A DNA stretch of 64,000 nt from Rhodococcoides kyotonense (GCF_900188125.1 NZ_FZOW01000016.1:1-64000), one strand, 5' to 3'. Counted from the stretch's first letter, positions 37,486 to 47,655 are shown. The notes: generated from the letters alone by a model not told the origin. Translations and numbers: made by a program.

Positions 37486-37955
37486 ACGTTCTCCTTCGCC
37501 AGCTCCAGCGCCTCACGCAGGCCGTCGTCGTCCTTCGCCCAGGCTTGCACGAACGCACCCCCGACCAGGCGGAGCCCGATCGCGTGGCGACGACGCGGCA
37601 CCCCACTCAACTCACCCAGCACCCGCGCCGTCTCCCATTTCTTCGGCTCGTAATCGCCGTCGGAGTAGTCGGCGGGAGGAAGGATCGCGTCGATGTCGAC
37701 GAGGTCCAGCACCTCGGTGCCCTGCCGCAGCGTCGACGGCGTGAGTTCGACGCTGACATGCCTGCGTGCCGCGGACACCTGGACGTAGGTGAAGCCGATG
37801 AGCACCAGCGAGAACAGTCCCAATGCGAACCAATGGACGACCGGGCCGGTCAGAATTTCGAAGATCAGAACTGCGATGCAGAACAGCGGGCCCCACAGCA
37901 ACGCTCGCCACCGTGCGCCCTGCTCCACGAACAGCACGGGACCGGGTTCACTCAC
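37482..37955 (-). CDS. Membrane-anchored hypothetical protein with two N-terminal helices
   Basis: From the GTG at 37955 the product has 157 residues: two membrane helices (about 18-55) and a C-terminal soluble domain (HVSVELTPSTLRQGTEVLDL, then IGLRLVGGAFVQAWAKDD) that looks like a PH-type beta fold. The first open ATG frame upstream is a Cys/Ser/Arg-rich shadow. It overlaps the gene before by 8 bp. Function unknown. Confidence 0.65.
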   Translation of the reverse strand: MSEPGPVLFVEQGARWRALLWGPLFCIAVLIFEILTGPVVHWFALGLFSLVLIGFTYVQVSAARRHVSVELTPSTLRQGTEVLDLVDIDAILPPADYSDGDYEPKKWETARVLGELSGVPRRRHAIGLRLVGGAFVQAWAKDDDGLREALELAKENV

Positions 37956-38388
37956 GGTGGAACCAGCTACGCGCCGACGGACGATAGACGAGCATGCAGG
38001 CAACCAGCAGAACCAGCGCGATCGCCAACAGTTCCTGGAAGGCACCCAGCGCCAGCACTCCCAACACCAACACCAGCGCCGCGAAGATCGAGATCCCGAC
38101 GAGCGCCCGTCGCAGCATTCCGTGACCTGCACGCACCGGACCTGCGAGGAATCCGACGACGAGTCCCAGAACAGCGCACACGACGCCGACGACCCGAATG
38201 AGCGAGAGATAGGAATCGATGGCCGCAGACGACGTACCTTGCTGCTCGAGTGCAGGGCGCAGTTGATCGACCGGAACCGTGAGGGTCAGCAGCGCCACGA
38301 GAACGAGAAGGACAGCGGCGATCAACCACAACACGTACGCAGCATTGACGACTCCGGGCCGCGCACCCGCGGGGACACTGGTACTCAC
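37948..38388 (-). CDS. Four-helix membrane protein
   Basis: This 146-residue protein has four hydrophobic helices (about 17-38, 65-85, 95-115, 117-133) and a basic C terminus. The family is unrecognised. It heads the small cluster that continues into 37482-37955 and 37243-37485. Confidence 0.7.
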   Translation of the reverse strand: MSTSVPAGARPGVVNAAYVLWLIAAVLLVLVALLTLTVPVDQLRPALEQQGTSSAAIDSYLSLIRVVGVVCAVLGLVVGFLAGPVRAGHGMLRRALVGISIFAALVLVLGVLALGAFQELLAIALVLLVACMLVYRPSARSWFHRE

Positions 38389-38405
38389 ACGTACATACTG
38401 CCTGT

Positions 38406-38552
38406 TCAGCCGGTGACGATTGCCGGCACCACGATGGCGAGCGCGACGAGAATGCCGAGCGCCACCACCAGCCCGATGAGCAGCAGCTCACGACTGGTGC
38501 TGTGAGGACACTTCAACTTGGTGACGTGCCGCGGTTCTGCGTCGAACTGCAT
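38406..38552 (-). CDS. Short single-helix membrane protein, 48 residues
   Basis: The ATG at 38552 follows GGGGGAG four bases upstream. The product has a polar start with one Cys (PRHVTKLKCPHSTSREL) and one membrane helix (LLIGLVVALGILVALAIVVP). A plausible small gene between the membrane cluster and the next short ORF. Confidence 0.55.
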   Translation of the reverse strand: MQFDAEPRHVTKLKCPHSTSRELLLIGLVVALGILVALAIVVPAIVTG

Positions 38553-38638
38553 TGACTCCCCCTACGCACAGCGTGTGACGGCAATCACCGTACACCGCAC
38601 GCGCGGGGAGGGAAAGCGCACTGGTCAGCGAGCGCCCA

Positions 38639-38764
38639 TCACCCCGCCGTGAATCCCAGCGCCATGATGAACACTGCTACCGACACTGCCGCGAGCAACC
38701 CCAGCAACGCCCACACGGGCCTACCGCGCTCTTGATCGTTCTGTCGAATCTCTGGTTGTGTCAT
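38639..38764 (-). CDS. Short single-helix membrane protein, 41 residues
   Basis: ATG at 38764. The sequence is TQPEIRQNDQERGRPVWALL and then a hydrophobic helix ending in TAG. The ribosome site is weak and there is no family match, so this is tentative. Confidence 0.4.
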   Translation of the reverse strand: MTQPEIRQNDQERGRPVWALLGLLAAVSVAVFIMALGFTAG

Positions 38765-38847
38765 CGCGCGAATCCGATCACTCGAAGGTCTACTTCGGGT
38801 GATGCTAGTCACATGTTACTGAAGTGACTGGTGTGACACGCGCGAGA

Positions 38848-39441
38848 TCAGGACTTTCGGGACGCGAAGAAGTACTCGTTCGAGTCCTTGCGGTGCATCA
38901 GGTAGATCGCACCCGCAGCCAACACACCCTGCAGAATTCCGGCGACACCGAGGACGATGGCCATGGCGCCGTCGTTCGCACCGAATCCGAACAGTTGCGG
39001 AACGGTCAGCACGACCGTCACGGTGCCGATCATCGTCAGCAGCATGCGAGCCCACATCTTGCCCATGCGCATCTTGTTCACCCAGAACAGGAACAGCGCG
39101 CCGAATCCGACGCCGATCGCGACCATCACGACGAGAGCCGCGATCAGGTAGCTCTCAGCGGAGTCCACCGTCAACGGGATGGACGCGTCCTGAGCCATCA
39201 CGTCGTCGACCAGTTGCTGAGCGAACACCGACCGGTCGCCGTAGACGACGATCAGCGTCGCCAACAGATTGATCATGCCGAGCAGCGCGACACCCCACCA
39301 GAGATGACGTGCCGTCTCGACGTCGACCGGGGCGGGCCGCTTCACCGACTCCAATGGAGGCGGGCCGTGCTCCGCTTCCCACCGCGCCCAGTCGGGCTCG
39401 GGAGGTTGCTGTCCGTTCTCGGGATGCCAGGGGTTGCTCAC
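38848..39441 (-). CDS. Conserved membrane protein downstream of hemB (Rv0513-like)
   Basis: This 197-residue protein has a Pro/Glu/Trp-rich N terminus ([20 protein letters not shown]) and four predicted helices (about 47-70, 100-120, 130-150, 162-182). The GTG at 39441 overlaps the hemB stop (GTGA), which fixes the start. M. tuberculosis has a membrane protein in the same position (Rv0513). Function unknown. Confidence 0.75.
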   Translation of the reverse strand: MSNPWHPENGQQPPEPDWARWEAEHGPPPLESVKRPAPVDVETARHLWWGVALLGMINLLATLIVVYGDRSVFAQQLVDDVMAQDASIPLTVDSAESYLIAALVVMVAIGVGFGALFLFWVNKMRMGKMWARMLLTMIGTVTVVLTVPQLFGFGANDGAMAIVLGVAGILQGVLAAGAIYLMHRKDSNEYFFASRKS

Positions 39442-40412
39442 AGCCAACCTGCCGCTTCGGTCGCCCAGTAGGTCAGTACGACGTCCGCACCCGCGCGGCG
39501 GATGCTCGTCAACGATTCCAGGATTGCGGCGTCACGATCGATCCATCCGTTCTGCGCGGCTGCCGTGATCATCGAGTACTCACCCGAGATCTGATATGCC
39601 GCAACAGGAACCGGCGAAATGTTCGCGACGTCGCGAAGAATGTCGAGGTAGGACATGGCCGGTTTGACCATCACCATGTCCGCGCCCTCTGCGAGATCGA
39701 GCTCGACCTCGTATGCGGCTTCGCGTCGGTTCGCCGAATCCTGTTGGTACGTGCGGCGATCGCCCTGCAACGAGGATCCGACGGCCTCACGGAACGGCCC
39801 GTAGAACGCCGACGCGTACTTCGCCGAATAAGCGAGCTGCCCGACGTCGTGATGCCCCGCCGCGTCGAGCCCGGCACGAATCGCGGCAACCTGACCGTCC
39901 ATCATTCCGCTCGGTCCGAGTAGGTGTGCACCCGAATCAGCTTGTGCGACAGCCATGTCCACGTACCGCGCCAGCGTCGTGTCGTTGTCGACGGCACCGT
40001 CGGCAGTCAGCACACCACAGTGACCGTGATCGGTGAACTCGTCGAGGCACGTATCGGCCATGACGACAGTGGAGTCACCGAGGTCGGACTTCAGTCGACG
40101 CAGTCCGCGATTCAGAATTCCCTGCGGATCCGTTGCGCCGGAACCGATCGCGTCCTTGTCCTCTGCGCGCGGCACACCGAACAGCATGACCCCACCGACA
40201 CCGGCGGCGACGGCCTCCTCGGCCGCCTTGCTCAACGAATCGAGTGTGTGCTGGTACACGCCGGGCATCGACGAGATCTCACGCGGAGCGTCGAGCCCGT
40301 CGGCGACGAACATCGGGAGCACCAGATGCCGTGGCTGCAACGAGGTTTCGGCAACCAGACGCCGCAGCGCCGGGGTGCGACGCAAGCGACGGGGGCGATC
40401 TACGGGGAACAA
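39438..40412 (-). CDS. hemB: Delta-aminolevulinic acid dehydratase (porphobilinogen synthase)
   Basis: This 324-residue enzyme condenses two 5-aminolevulinate molecules to porphobilinogen. It has the family start [15 protein letters not shown], substrate lysines in [13 protein letters not shown] and [10 protein letters not shown], and a metal loop [19 protein letters not shown] at 40412 is the best start (GAGG upstream); the ATG at 40454 lies inside palindromic element 3 and adds residues absent from the family. Confidence 0.93.
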   Translation of the reverse strand: MFPVDRPRRLRRTPALRRLVAETSLQPRHLVLPMFVADGLDAPREISSMPGVYQHTLDSLSKAAEEAVAAGVGGVMLFGVPRAEDKDAIGSGATDPQGILNRGLRRLKSDLGDSTVVMADTCLDEFTDHGHCGVLTADGAVDNDTTLARYVDMAVAQADSGAHLLGPSGMMDGQVAAIRAGLDAAGHHDVGQLAYSAKYASAFYGPFREAVGSSLQGDRRTYQQDSANRREAAYEVELDLAEGADMVMVKPAMSYLDILRDVANISPVPVAAYQISGEYSMITAAAQNGWIDRDAAILESLTSIRRAGADVVLTYWATEAAGWL

Positions 40413-40438
40413 AAGGATGGCCTCACTTCGTTCGGCAC

Positions 40439-40478
40439 GTGCACGAAAATACATAGCGGACTATGTATTTTCGTGCAC
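40439..40478. repeat. Palindromic element 3 (PAL family)
   Basis: Perfect 18 bp arms GTGCACGAAAATACATAG and CTATGTATTTTCGTGCAC around CGGA. It lies between hemB and the cobA/hemD stop at 40485. Confidence 0.9.
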
Positions 40479-40484
40479 ATGGCA

Positions 40485-42041
40485 TCAGCGCCTGCGACTC
40501 TTCTTCCGCGGAGGAGGCAGAGCGCCCTCGGCGCGCAGGCGAGCAGCGTGCTCGGCCAGCGCCTCGATGAGCGGACCCACCTGCGCGGTCTCGGGCTGCA
40601 CGTCGACGCGCAACCCGAATTCGACTGCAGTCTCGGCAGTCTTCGGCCCGATGCACGCGACGAGCGTACGAGCATGTGGCTTTCCGGCGATTCCGACGAG
40701 ATTACGGACGGTCGAGCTCGACGTGAAGCACACTGCGTCGAATCCACCCGTCTTGATCATCTCGCGGGTCTCGGCGGGCGGCGGCGCGGCCCGAACGGTG
40801 CGGTAGGCGGTGACGTCGTCGATCTCCCAGCCACGCTCACGCAGGCCTTCGGCGAGGGTCTCGGTCGCAATGTCTGCGCGCGGCAACAGAACTCGGTTGA
40901 CCGGGTCGAAGACCTCGTCGTACGGCGGGAAGTCCTCGAGCAGTCCGAGCGACGACTGATCGCCCGACGGCAGCAGTTCGGGGTTGATTCCGAACGACCG
41001 CACCTTGGCCGCGGTCGCTTCACCGACGCACGCGATCTTGACGCCGGAGAACGCGCGAGCGTCCAGACCGAACTCCTCGAACTTCTCCCACACCGCGCGG
41101 ACCGCGTTGGTCGAGGTGAAGACGACCCACTGGTACCGGCCGTCGACCAAGCCCTTGACCGAGCGTTCCATCTGAGCCGGACTACGCGGCGGCTCGACGG
41201 CGATGGTCGGGACCTCGATCGGGATGGCGCCGTGCGTGACGAGCCGATCGCTCATCTCCCCAGCCTGATCCTTGGTGCGCGGCACGAGCACGGTCCAGCC
41301 GTACAGCGCGCGAGATTCCCACCAGGACATCTTGTTTCGGCCCGAGACGACCTTGCCGACGGTCACGACGAGCGAGCCGACGAGCTCACTGCCCGCGTCG
41401 TTCAACGTCGCGAGGGTCGCCTCGACGGTGCGCTGCTGACGCGTCGTACCGCGGACGGTGATCGCGGCAGGTGTCTGCGGTGCGAGCCCATGTTCGACGA
41501 GCGCGCTCGCCGTTTCGGCCAGGTGCCCCGACGTCGCGTGCAGCACGAGCGGACCGGGAGCGGCAGCGAGTGCAGCCCAGTCGACCTCACCGCGCACGTC
41601 GGCCTCGGTGTGTCCGGAGCCGAGCGCCATACCGGCGTAACTCGGAACCGCCGACCCGGACGGAAGGCCGGGAAGCACCTCGAACTGGACGTGGGTACGA
41701 GCGACGGCTGTGACCTCGGCTATGACGGAATCCGCGGTCAGTGGGTCACCGGACACGAGACGGATGACGTCGTGGCCGTTCTTGGCCTCGGCCAGCAGTG
41801 TCTTGGCAACCTCGGCAGGCTCACCGAGTGCGGGACGGACGTCGACGCCGTTCTCACCGGTTTCGGGGTCGCGCGGCAGGTCGTTGCCGACGAGCGCGAT
41901 AACGCCCTGGTCGACGTCGGGGTCGGTGAAAGCGAGTTCAGCGGCGCCGAGTACTTCGCGTGCGCGGACGGTGAGCAGAGCCGGGTCGCCCGGCCCCGAC
42001 CCCACGAACAGGATCCGTCCGTTGGCGTTCTTGCGGCTCAT
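40485..42041 (-). CDS. hemD: Fused uroporphyrinogen-III C-methyltransferase and uroporphyrinogen-III synthase
   Basis: This 518-residue bifunctional protein has an N-terminal SAM methyltransferase domain (about 8-245, start RILFVGSGPGDPALLTVRA) and a C-terminal HemD domain (about 255-500, with VFTSTNAVRAVWEKF and VCFTSSSTVRNL). HemD cyclises hydroxymethylbilane and the CobA half starts the sirohaem/cobalamin branch. Motifs of the methyltransferase half are diverged, so its activity is less certain. Confidence 0.9.
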   Translation of the reverse strand: MSRKNANGRILFVGSGPGDPALLTVRAREVLGAAELAFTDPDVDQGVIALVGNDLPRDPETGENGVDVRPALGEPAEVAKTLLAEAKNGHDVIRLVSGDPLTADSVIAEVTAVARTHVQFEVLPGLPSGSAVPSYAGMALGSGHTEADVRGEVDWAALAAAPGPLVLHATSGHLAETASALVEHGLAPQTPAAITVRGTTRQQRTVEATLATLNDAGSELVGSLVVTVGKVVSGRNKMSWWESRALYGWTVLVPRTKDQAGEMSDRLVTHGAIPIEVPTIAVEPPRSPAQMERSVKGLVDGRYQWVVFTSTNAVRAVWEKFEEFGLDARAFSGVKIACVGEATAAKVRSFGINPELLPSGDQSSLGLLEDFPPYDEVFDPVNRVLLPRADIATETLAEGLRERGWEIDDVTAYRTVRAAPPPAETREMIKTGGFDAVCFTSSSTVRNLVGIAGKPHARTLVACIGPKTAETAVEFGLRVDVQPETAQVGPLIEALAEHAARLRAEGALPPPRKKSRRR

Positions 42042-42208
42042 CGGTTGTTCTCCAGTGCTGTCTTGTGCGGGTAGTGCAGTTCGATCGGGGTTGCCGGGCC
42101 CCGTTTCGGTATCAGACGCGCAGTCGCGATGGAACCGCCGCGTACAGGGGGCCGAGGGGCCCTGCGTTTGGCTCGTCCGCGAGTGGGTGCGGTGATCGAC
42201 CTAGACAT
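42038..42208 (-). CDS. Basic small protein between hemC and hemD, 56 residues
   Basis: The ATG at 42208 follows GGGGGAG by six bases and overlaps the end of hemC; the stop overlaps the hemD start (ATGA). The product is very basic ([21 protein letters not shown]). Its position makes translational coupling likely, but it matches no family known to me. Possibly a coupling leader or an actual small protein. Confidence 0.5.
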   Translation of the reverse strand: MSRSITAPTRGRAKRRAPRPPVRGGSIATARLIPKRGPATPIELHYPHKTALENNR

Positions 42209-43175
42209 GAGGTGCTCCCCCGGCTGCAGGTTCGGTGACGGCGACGAGATCGCGGGCACCGAGGTCGAGAAGCTCGCGAGCGAGGTCGCGGCCCAGTTCC
42301 TCGGCACCGTGAGTGGATCCGACGATCGATGCACGGATGGTGTCGCTGCCGTCGATCGCGGCGACGCAGCCGCGGACCGACAGCTCGTCGAACACCCGAC
42401 CGTCCTCGTCGATCGATTCGACGACCTCGGCGATCGCGCCGACAGGCGCGGTGCAGCCTGCTTCGAGTTCGGCAAGCAATCCACGTTCGGCCTGCACGGC
42501 CGCGCGAGTGTTCGGGTCGTCGAGCGTGCCGATCTTCTCGATGAGCTCGGTTTCTCCGATGCGGCATTCCACCGCGAGCGCACCCTGTGCAGGCGCGGGC
42601 AACAACTGAACCGGATCCAGAGCCTCGGTGACGACGTCGAGCCTGCCGATACGTGCAAGTCCTGCGCGAGCGACGACGACCGCGTCGAGCTCACCCGACG
42701 CGACCTTGCCGATGCGGGTATCGAGATTGCCGCGCAGCGGACGGATGTCGAGACCCTGGCCGAGCGCACGCAACTGCGCTGCTCGACGCGGTGCCGACGT
42801 TCCGACGGTCGCGCCTGTCGGCAGTTCTCCCAGCACTAGACCGTCACGAGCGACGAGGGCGTCGCGCGGATCCTCACGCGGAGGAATCGCGGCGATGACG
42901 AAGCGCTCGTCGGGGGCCGTCGGGAGATCCTTGTACGAGTGCACGGCGACGTCGACCTTGCCGTCGGTGAGCGCTTCACGCAGCGCGGCGGTGAAGACGC
43001 CGACGCCGATCTCCTGTACCGGTGCCGCAGACAGATCGCCCGCGGTCTTCACGATCACGAGTTCCGCGTCGAGGCCTGCGGCGATCAATCCCTGACGCAC
43101 CGTCTCGGCCTGGGTCGTCGCGAGAAGGCTTCCCCGCGTTCCGATCCGTACTACACGCTTGTCCGATCCGCTCAC
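42201..43175 (-). CDS. hemC: Porphobilinogen deaminase (hydroxymethylbilane synthase)
   Basis: This 324-residue enzyme polymerises four porphobilinogens. It has [13 protein letters not shown], the substrate loop [18 protein letters not shown], and the dipyrromethane-cofactor Cys in [10 protein letters not shown]. The start overlaps the hemA stop by 4 bp. Confidence 0.95.
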   Translation of the reverse strand: MSGSDKRVVRIGTRGSLLATTQAETVRQGLIAAGLDAELVIVKTAGDLSAAPVQEIGVGVFTAALREALTDGKVDVAVHSYKDLPTAPDERFVIAAIPPREDPRDALVARDGLVLGELPTGATVGTSAPRRAAQLRALGQGLDIRPLRGNLDTRIGKVASGELDAVVVARAGLARIGRLDVVTEALDPVQLLPAPAQGALAVECRIGETELIEKIGTLDDPNTRAAVQAERGLLAELEAGCTAPVGAIAEVVESIDEDGRVFDELSVRGCVAAIDGSDTIRASIVGSTHGAEELGRDLARELLDLGARDLVAVTEPAAGGAPHV

Positions 43176-44554
43176 TCCGACTGTCCCTTCCGGGCATCGG
43201 TACGGCTGGCGGTGAAGTCGTCCACGAGTTCCATTCCGTTGATCTCGATCGGGCTGGCGACAGCCTCGACCGTTCCTGGGCTGAGCTCGAACAGCTCACG
43301 CAGCGCTGCTGCATACGAATCGCCGCCCGGTGTCGTCGCGAGTTGCTTGACCCGCACGGTCGGCGAATGAAGAAGCTTGTCGACGACGCGTCGCACCGTC
43401 CGTGCCACCTCGTCGCGTTGCGGTGAATCGAGGCCCGGCAGGCGGGATTCGAGACGCAGAAGTTCGCCTTCGACGACCTCGGCCGCGCGCTGGCGCAGGG
43501 CGGTGACGGTCGGGGTGACCTCGGCCAGACGCTGACCGGCGAGATAGCCGGACAGCTCGGCGGACACGATCTCGCGAGCGGCCGACGCATCGGTCGATGC
43601 GGCACCCGCAGCCGGGTCGCGTTGCAGCGACTCCATGTCGAAGATGTCGACGCCCGGCAGTCCGGCAACGGCGTGGTCGACGTCGCGCGGCAATCCGAGG
43701 TCGCAGATGGCAAGTGTGCGGCCGGGCTCACGCTGCGCGAGCGCGAGATGCGCATCCGCGAGCGAGACGACAGCCCCGACCGCGCCCGTACAGGTGACGA
43801 GGACATCGGCGTCGGCCAGCGCTACCGGCATCTGGTCGAGGTCCATTGCGATGGCCGACACGCCTGCGGACACAGCGGTCTCGGCGAGCCGATCCGCTCG
43901 CTCGCGCGTCCGGTTGACGACGATCAGACGGCCGATACCCGCGCGGCCGAGATGCGCGACGGACAACCCGCCCATCGCACCCGCACCGAGCACGACGGCC
44001 GTGCGACCGGCGAGAGTGCCGTCGAACAGGGCGGCAGCGCGGTCGAGCGCAACCGAGACGACCGACGCACCGGCAGAATCGATGCCCGTCTCCGAATGCA
44101 CCCGCTTCCCGACGCGCAGTGCCTGCTGGGCCAGTTCGTGCAACACACGTCCCGACGCCTGCTGGCCGTCCGACGCGGCGTACGCGGCCCGGATCTGGCC
44201 GAGAATCTGCTGCTCACCGATGACCATCGAATCCAGGCCACTGGCCACCGCGAACAGATGCTCGACGGCTGCTTCGCTGTACCGGACGTAGGCGTGCTTG
44301 GTCAGCTCCGGCACCTGAAGGCCCGAATGCTCGGCGAGAATCTCGCCTACCGAGGCGAGCGCCCCGTGGAACGCGTCGACGACCGCGTAGACCTCGACGC
44401 GGTTGCAGGTGGAGACCACCATGACCTCGGAGATGTTCCCGCTGGCCATGAGCTTGTCGGTCAGCTTGGGACGATCCGTGTCGGTGATCGCGACACGTTC
44501 GAGGACTGCGACGGGAGCGCTACGGTGCGAAATCCCGACGAGAAGGACACTCAC
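43172..44554 (-). CDS. hemA: Glutamyl-tRNA reductase
   Basis: This 460-residue NADPH enzyme makes glutamate-1-semialdehyde from glutamyl-tRNA, the committed step of C5 haem synthesis. It has the catalytic Cys in STCNRVEVY, the [12 protein letters not shown] motif and the NADPH fold [10 protein letters not shown]. It overlaps rex by 4 bp, which places it in the rex-hemACD operon also known from Streptomyces. Confidence 0.95.
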   Translation of the reverse strand: MSVLLVGISHRSAPVAVLERVAITDTDRPKLTDKLMASGNISEVMVVSTCNRVEVYAVVDAFHGALASVGEILAEHSGLQVPELTKHAYVRYSEAAVEHLFAVASGLDSMVIGEQQILGQIRAAYAASDGQQASGRVLHELAQQALRVGKRVHSETGIDSAGASVVSVALDRAAALFDGTLAGRTAVVLGAGAMGGLSVAHLGRAGIGRLIVVNRTRERADRLAETAVSAGVSAIAMDLDQMPVALADADVLVTCTGAVGAVVSLADAHLALAQREPGRTLAICDLGLPRDVDHAVAGLPGVDIFDMESLQRDPAAGAASTDASAAREIVSAELSGYLAGQRLAEVTPTVTALRQRAAEVVEGELLRLESRLPGLDSPQRDEVARTVRRVVDKLLHSPTVRVKQLATTPGGDSYAAALRELFELSPGTVEAVASPIEINGMELVDDFTASRTDARKGQSE

Positions 44555-45390
44555 GGTGCAATCACCGATCCATTTCTTCTGGAATTGCTGCTTGTCGAAC
44601 TACTGATGGCGCCGGCCGCAACTCCGGCTCCGGGCAAACCGCCCGGCGACACTCTGGGTCCCCGACTGCGCCCGAGTCGAGGCGTCGTCGACAGGTTCGC
44701 GCCGCCGTGAGCGGCCTCGTTGCGAGAACTGTTGAACGACAGGACCTGCATCTCGACGGCCAGGTCGACGCGTCGCACTTCCACGCGGTCCGGGACGTCG
44801 AGTTCGACCGGGGAGAAGCTGAGGATGCATTCCACTCCGCCGGCGACGAATGCCGACGCGACGGCCTGGGCCGCGTCGTCGGGCGTCGCGATGACGCCGA
44901 TGGTGGCTTCGAGTTCACGGCATCCGACCTCGAGGGTGTCGACGTGCCTGACCTGCAGATCGTCCACGACGAGGCCGACGCGCGCAGGATCGATGTCGAA
45001 CAGCCCGACCATGGAGAAGCCGCGACGACCGAACCCGCCGTACCGAGCGAGGGCCTGACCCAGATTGCCGACGCCGACGAGAACGACCTTGTGGCCGCGG
45101 TCGAGGCCTAGTGCGCTCTCGATCCGGGCGCGCAGGCGCATGACGTCGTATCCAACTCCGCGAACACCGTTGGGTCCGAGGAACGACAGATCTTTACGTA
45201 GCTTCGCCGAACCGACTCCGGCCGCCGTCGCGAGTTCTTCACTGGAAACGATGAGAACGCCGTCGTCGGCAAGGATTCCGAGGACCCGCAAGTAGGTCGC
45301 CAATCGGGTCACCGTAGCCTGGGGGATAACGCGTTCGGCACCAACGGATCGCTCGACCGGGGCCGGTACAACCGGGCGCTCTCGGGTCAC
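44551..45390 (-). CDS. rex: Redox-sensing transcriptional repressor Rex
   Basis: This 279-residue protein has an N-terminal winged helix ([17 protein letters not shown], then [13 protein letters not shown]) and a Rossmann domain with [11 protein letters not shown] that senses the NADH/NAD ratio. The C-terminal ~60 residues are Ser/Gly/Arg-rich and beyond the usual Rex length. It is first in the operon with hemA, hemC and hemD. A Rex-like site lies about 160 bp upstream. Confidence 0.93.
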   Translation of the reverse strand: MTRERPVVPAPVERSVGAERVIPQATVTRLATYLRVLGILADDGVLIVSSEELATAAGVGSAKLRKDLSFLGPNGVRGVGYDVMRLRARIESALGLDRGHKVVLVGVGNLGQALARYGGFGRRGFSMVGLFDIDPARVGLVVDDLQVRHVDTLEVGCRELEATIGVIATPDDAAQAVASAFVAGGVECILSFSPVELDVPDRVEVRRVDLAVEMQVLSFNSSRNEAAHGGANLSTTPRLGRSRGPRVSPGGLPGAGVAAGAISSSTSSNSRRNGSVIAP

Positions 45391-45445
45391 GTTCCTGGCT
45401 CCTCGTCCGAACGGCAGCGATGCCGGTCCTCACGCTGATCCTGCG

Positions 45446-45474
45446 GTGTTCGATCAACTACATGTGTTCGATCA
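45446..45474. repeat. Direct repeat of 11 bp upstream of rex
   Basis: GTGTTCGATCA occurs at 45446-45456 and 45464-45474, 18 bp apart, in the rex promoter region. Regular spacing suggests binding by a protein that recognises direct repeats; no candidate is obvious. Confidence 0.45.
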
Positions 45475-45547
45475 GGGCGGCGCTTCGGGTGCTGCGCGCT
45501 GCTGAACTCACAGAATTCTGCTTCCGTGTCCGCACCACGGTAACTGC

Positions 45548-45565
45548 TTGTGAACGAATGAACAA
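45548..45565. promoter_or_regulatory. Putative Rex operator
   Basis: TTGTGAACGAATGAACAA matches the Rex site TTGTGAA-N4-TTCACAA at 12 of 14 arm positions, between rex and the glutaredoxin gene. Autorepression of rex-hemACD is established in Streptomyces coelicolor. Confidence 0.5.
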
Positions 45566-45614
45566 AGTCGCTGGATCCGTGCTAGAGGTGCCCTCACCTG
45601 CAAAGCGAGAGCAA

Positions 45615-45896
45615 TCACACGTTCTTAGGGTGCCCTTTTGCTGCCAGATCGGCGCGCAGTCGAGGCTCGTCGACCTCCCAATAACTGTGCTCACGACCGT
45701 CGAGAAGGACCACCGGAACACGGTCGCCGTATTCGGCGCGCAGGTCAGGGCTGGTAGCTGCGGCTTCGTCGACGTCGATGCTGGTCGGGACCACCCCGTG
45801 CTCGGCGCACACCGACGTCAGAACCTTCAGTGCGGCAGCGCAGGAGTAGCAGCCTGCACGGGTGAGAAGAACCACGGAGGTCGAGGCGGAATCCAT
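45615..45896 (-). CDS. Glutaredoxin-like protein (Rv0508-like)
   Basis: This 93-residue thioredoxin-fold protein has the redox motif GCYSC at about 15-19, and a cis-Pro in RVPVVLLDG. It is a small dithiol carrier, probably using mycothiol or thioredoxin reductant. The ATG at 45896 is supported by homology. It is upstream of rex on the same strand with a 224 bp gap. Confidence 0.85.
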   Translation of the reverse strand: MDSASTSVVLLTRAGCYSCAAALKVLTSVCAEHGVVPTSIDVDEAAATSPDLRAEYGDRVPVVLLDGREHSYWEVDEPRLRADLAAKGHPKNV

Positions 45897-46044
45897 GCCT
45901 CCACTGTCCCACCGACATGCACGGAGACGAACGTCACACCCGCCTCCCGAGCGGCCGGGCCGTCGACTCGGCGGGACGCGCGGTCGGTGACGGTGCCACG
46001 GTCTAGGGTTGTGGGTAGCGTTCGAGCAGGGAGGTACGCCGAAG

Positions 46045-47136
46045 ATGATCGACGGGGGTTCCGAGACGCCTGACATCGACAAGCCCGATGCAGAGACGTC
46101 CGAGGCAGCTACATCAGCGGACAAAGCGACACCGCAGGAGACAGCAGCATCACCGGAGACCGCAGCCGCGGTCGATCTGCCTGTTTCCGAGGTGTCCGAT
46201 GCCGACATGCTCGAGACGACCGATCCCGAGACCGACAAGCGTCGCAAGCGCCGGTTCCGCAACCCTCTCGGCCCGACGGACGCGCAGGTGCGCGCCAGTG
46301 TCGCGGGTGAGGCGAGCGCCGACGCCGCCATCGCTCTGCAGATCGAGGGCAGCAGTTCGGTTCCGCTCGACCTGACCGCTGCCGCGTTCTTCGACGTCGA
46401 CAACACGATGGTCCAAGGCGCGTCCATCATTCACTTCGCTCGCGGACTCGCGGCACGCAAATACTTCACGAGTGGCGACTTGGCCCAATTCGCTTGGCAG
46501 CAAATCAAATTCAGAGTCAGCGGCAAGGAGAACAGCGACGACGTCGCCAGCGGTCGCGAGAAGGCGCTGTCGTTCATCACCGGTCGGCCCACTGCCGAAC
46601 TCGCCCGGCTCGGCGAGGAAATCTACGACGAGCTCATCGCAGACAAGATCTGGCCCGGCACCGCAGCTCTCGCGCAGATGCACCTCGACGCGGGCCAGCA
46701 GGTCTGGCTGGTCACCGCCACGCCGCTCGAACTGGCGCAGATCATCGCCGAGCGACTGGGCCTGACGGGTGCACTGGGCACCGTCGCGGAGAGCAAGGAC
46801 GGAATCTTCACCGGCCGGCTCGTCGGCGACATCCTGCATGGGCAGGGCAAAGCGCACGCCGTCCGCACGCTCGCGGTCCGCGAAGGTCTGAACCTCAAGC
46901 GCTGTACGGCGTACTCGGACAGCCACAACGACGTCCCCATGCTGTCGCTCGTCGGCACCGCCGTCGCGGTCAATCCCGACGCGGACCTCCGTGAGCTGGC
47001 CAAGAACCGCGGCTGGGAGATCCGGGATTTCCGCACCGGACGTAAAGCGGCGAAGATCGGGGTCCCGACGGCACTCGCACTCGGCGCAGTCGGCGGTGGG
47101 CTCGCGGCGGTCCTCGGTCGTCGGAAAGCGGCCTAG
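46045..47136 (+). CDS. HAD-IB phosphatase, SerB1-like, membrane anchored
   Basis: The 363-residue protein has an acidic Ala/Thr-rich leader (1-100), then a HAD-IB phosphatase domain with nucleophile motif [13 protein letters not shown], motif II VTATP and motif [13 protein letters not shown], then a short Gly/Ala-rich C-terminal helix. It matches M. tuberculosis Rv0505c (SerB1), annotated as phosphoserine phosphatase, although the real substrate is uncertain. ATG at 46045 is preferred (GGGAGG upstream); a GTG at 46009 is the alternative. Confidence 0.82.
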   Translation: MIDGGSETPDIDKPDAETSEAATSADKATPQETAASPETAAAVDLPVSEVSDADMLETTDPETDKRRKRRFRNPLGPTDAQVRASVAGEASADAAIALQIEGSSSVPLDLTAAAFFDVDNTMVQGASIIHFARGLAARKYFTSGDLAQFAWQQIKFRVSGKENSDDVASGREKALSFITGRPTAELARLGEEIYDELIADKIWPGTAALAQMHLDAGQQVWLVTATPLELAQIIAERLGLTGALGTVAESKDGIFTGRLVGDILHGQGKAHAVRTLAVREGLNLKRCTAYSDSHNDVPMLSLVGTAVAVNPDADLRELAKNRGWEIRDFRTGRKAAKIGVPTALALGAVGGGLAAVLGRRKAA

Positions 47137-47138
47137 TC

Positions 47139-47164
47139 CCTCCCCCACACAGGCCCTGGGGAGC
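47139..47164. terminator. Candidate terminator between convergent genes
   Basis: CTCCCCCA pairs imperfectly with TGGGGAG around a 9-base loop, between stops at 47136 and 47167. There is no U-tract. Confidence 0.35.
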
Positions 47165-47166
47165 CG

Positions 47167-47655
47167 TCAGAGTGTCAACTGCATCAGCGTCAGATCCAGC
47201 CACCGGTCGAACTTGATACCGACCTCCGGCATCTCCCCGACCGTCACGAAGCCGAACTTCTCGTGCAGCGCGATGGACGTGGTGTTCAGCGATTCGATGA
47301 CCCCGACGAGCGCGTGAACCTCGGCGCCCCGGGCACGCTCGATGAGCTCCGTCAGCAACGCGCTCGCAATGCCACGGCGATGAAAACCGTTGTGCACGTA
47401 GACCGAATGCTCCATCGTGAGCCGATAGCCGCTCTTCGGCCGCCACTGCGAGTACGACGCGTATCCGGCGACATTGCCGTCGACGACCGCCGTGAGGACG
47501 GGGTATCCGGCGCGGAGTCGCCCGTCGAGCCACTCCATTCGCTCGTCGAGCCCGACCTCGGTTTCGTCCCAGATGGCCGTGGTGTTTCTGATGGCGTCGT
47601 TGTGAATCTCGAGGATCGACGGTAGGTCTTCGGTGACGGTGTCGCGAATCAGCAC
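47167..47655 (-). CDS. GNAT N-acetyltransferase, phosphinothricin-type
   Basis: This 162-residue protein has the GNAT acetyl-CoA loop FHRRGIASALLTELIERA and the PAT-type features ILEIHNDAI, EHSVYVHNGF and IALHEKFGF. It probably acetylates an amino-acid-like substrate. Convergent with the phosphatase gene. Confidence 0.87.
   Translation of the reverse strand: MLIRDTVTEDLPSILEIHNDAIRNTTAIWDETEVGLDERMEWLDGRLRAGYPVLTAVVDGNVAGYASYSQWRPKSGYRLTMEHSVYVHNGFHRRGIASALLTELIERARGAEVHALVGVIESLNTTSIALHEKFGFVTVGEMPEVGIKFDRWLDLTLMQLTL

Noticed and set aside
39924-42074. 716-codon plus-strand frame
   Set aside because: It is antisense to hemB and cobA/hemD and has no recognisable domain. High GC makes such long shadows common; 50839-52491 and 58760-60352 are the same kind.
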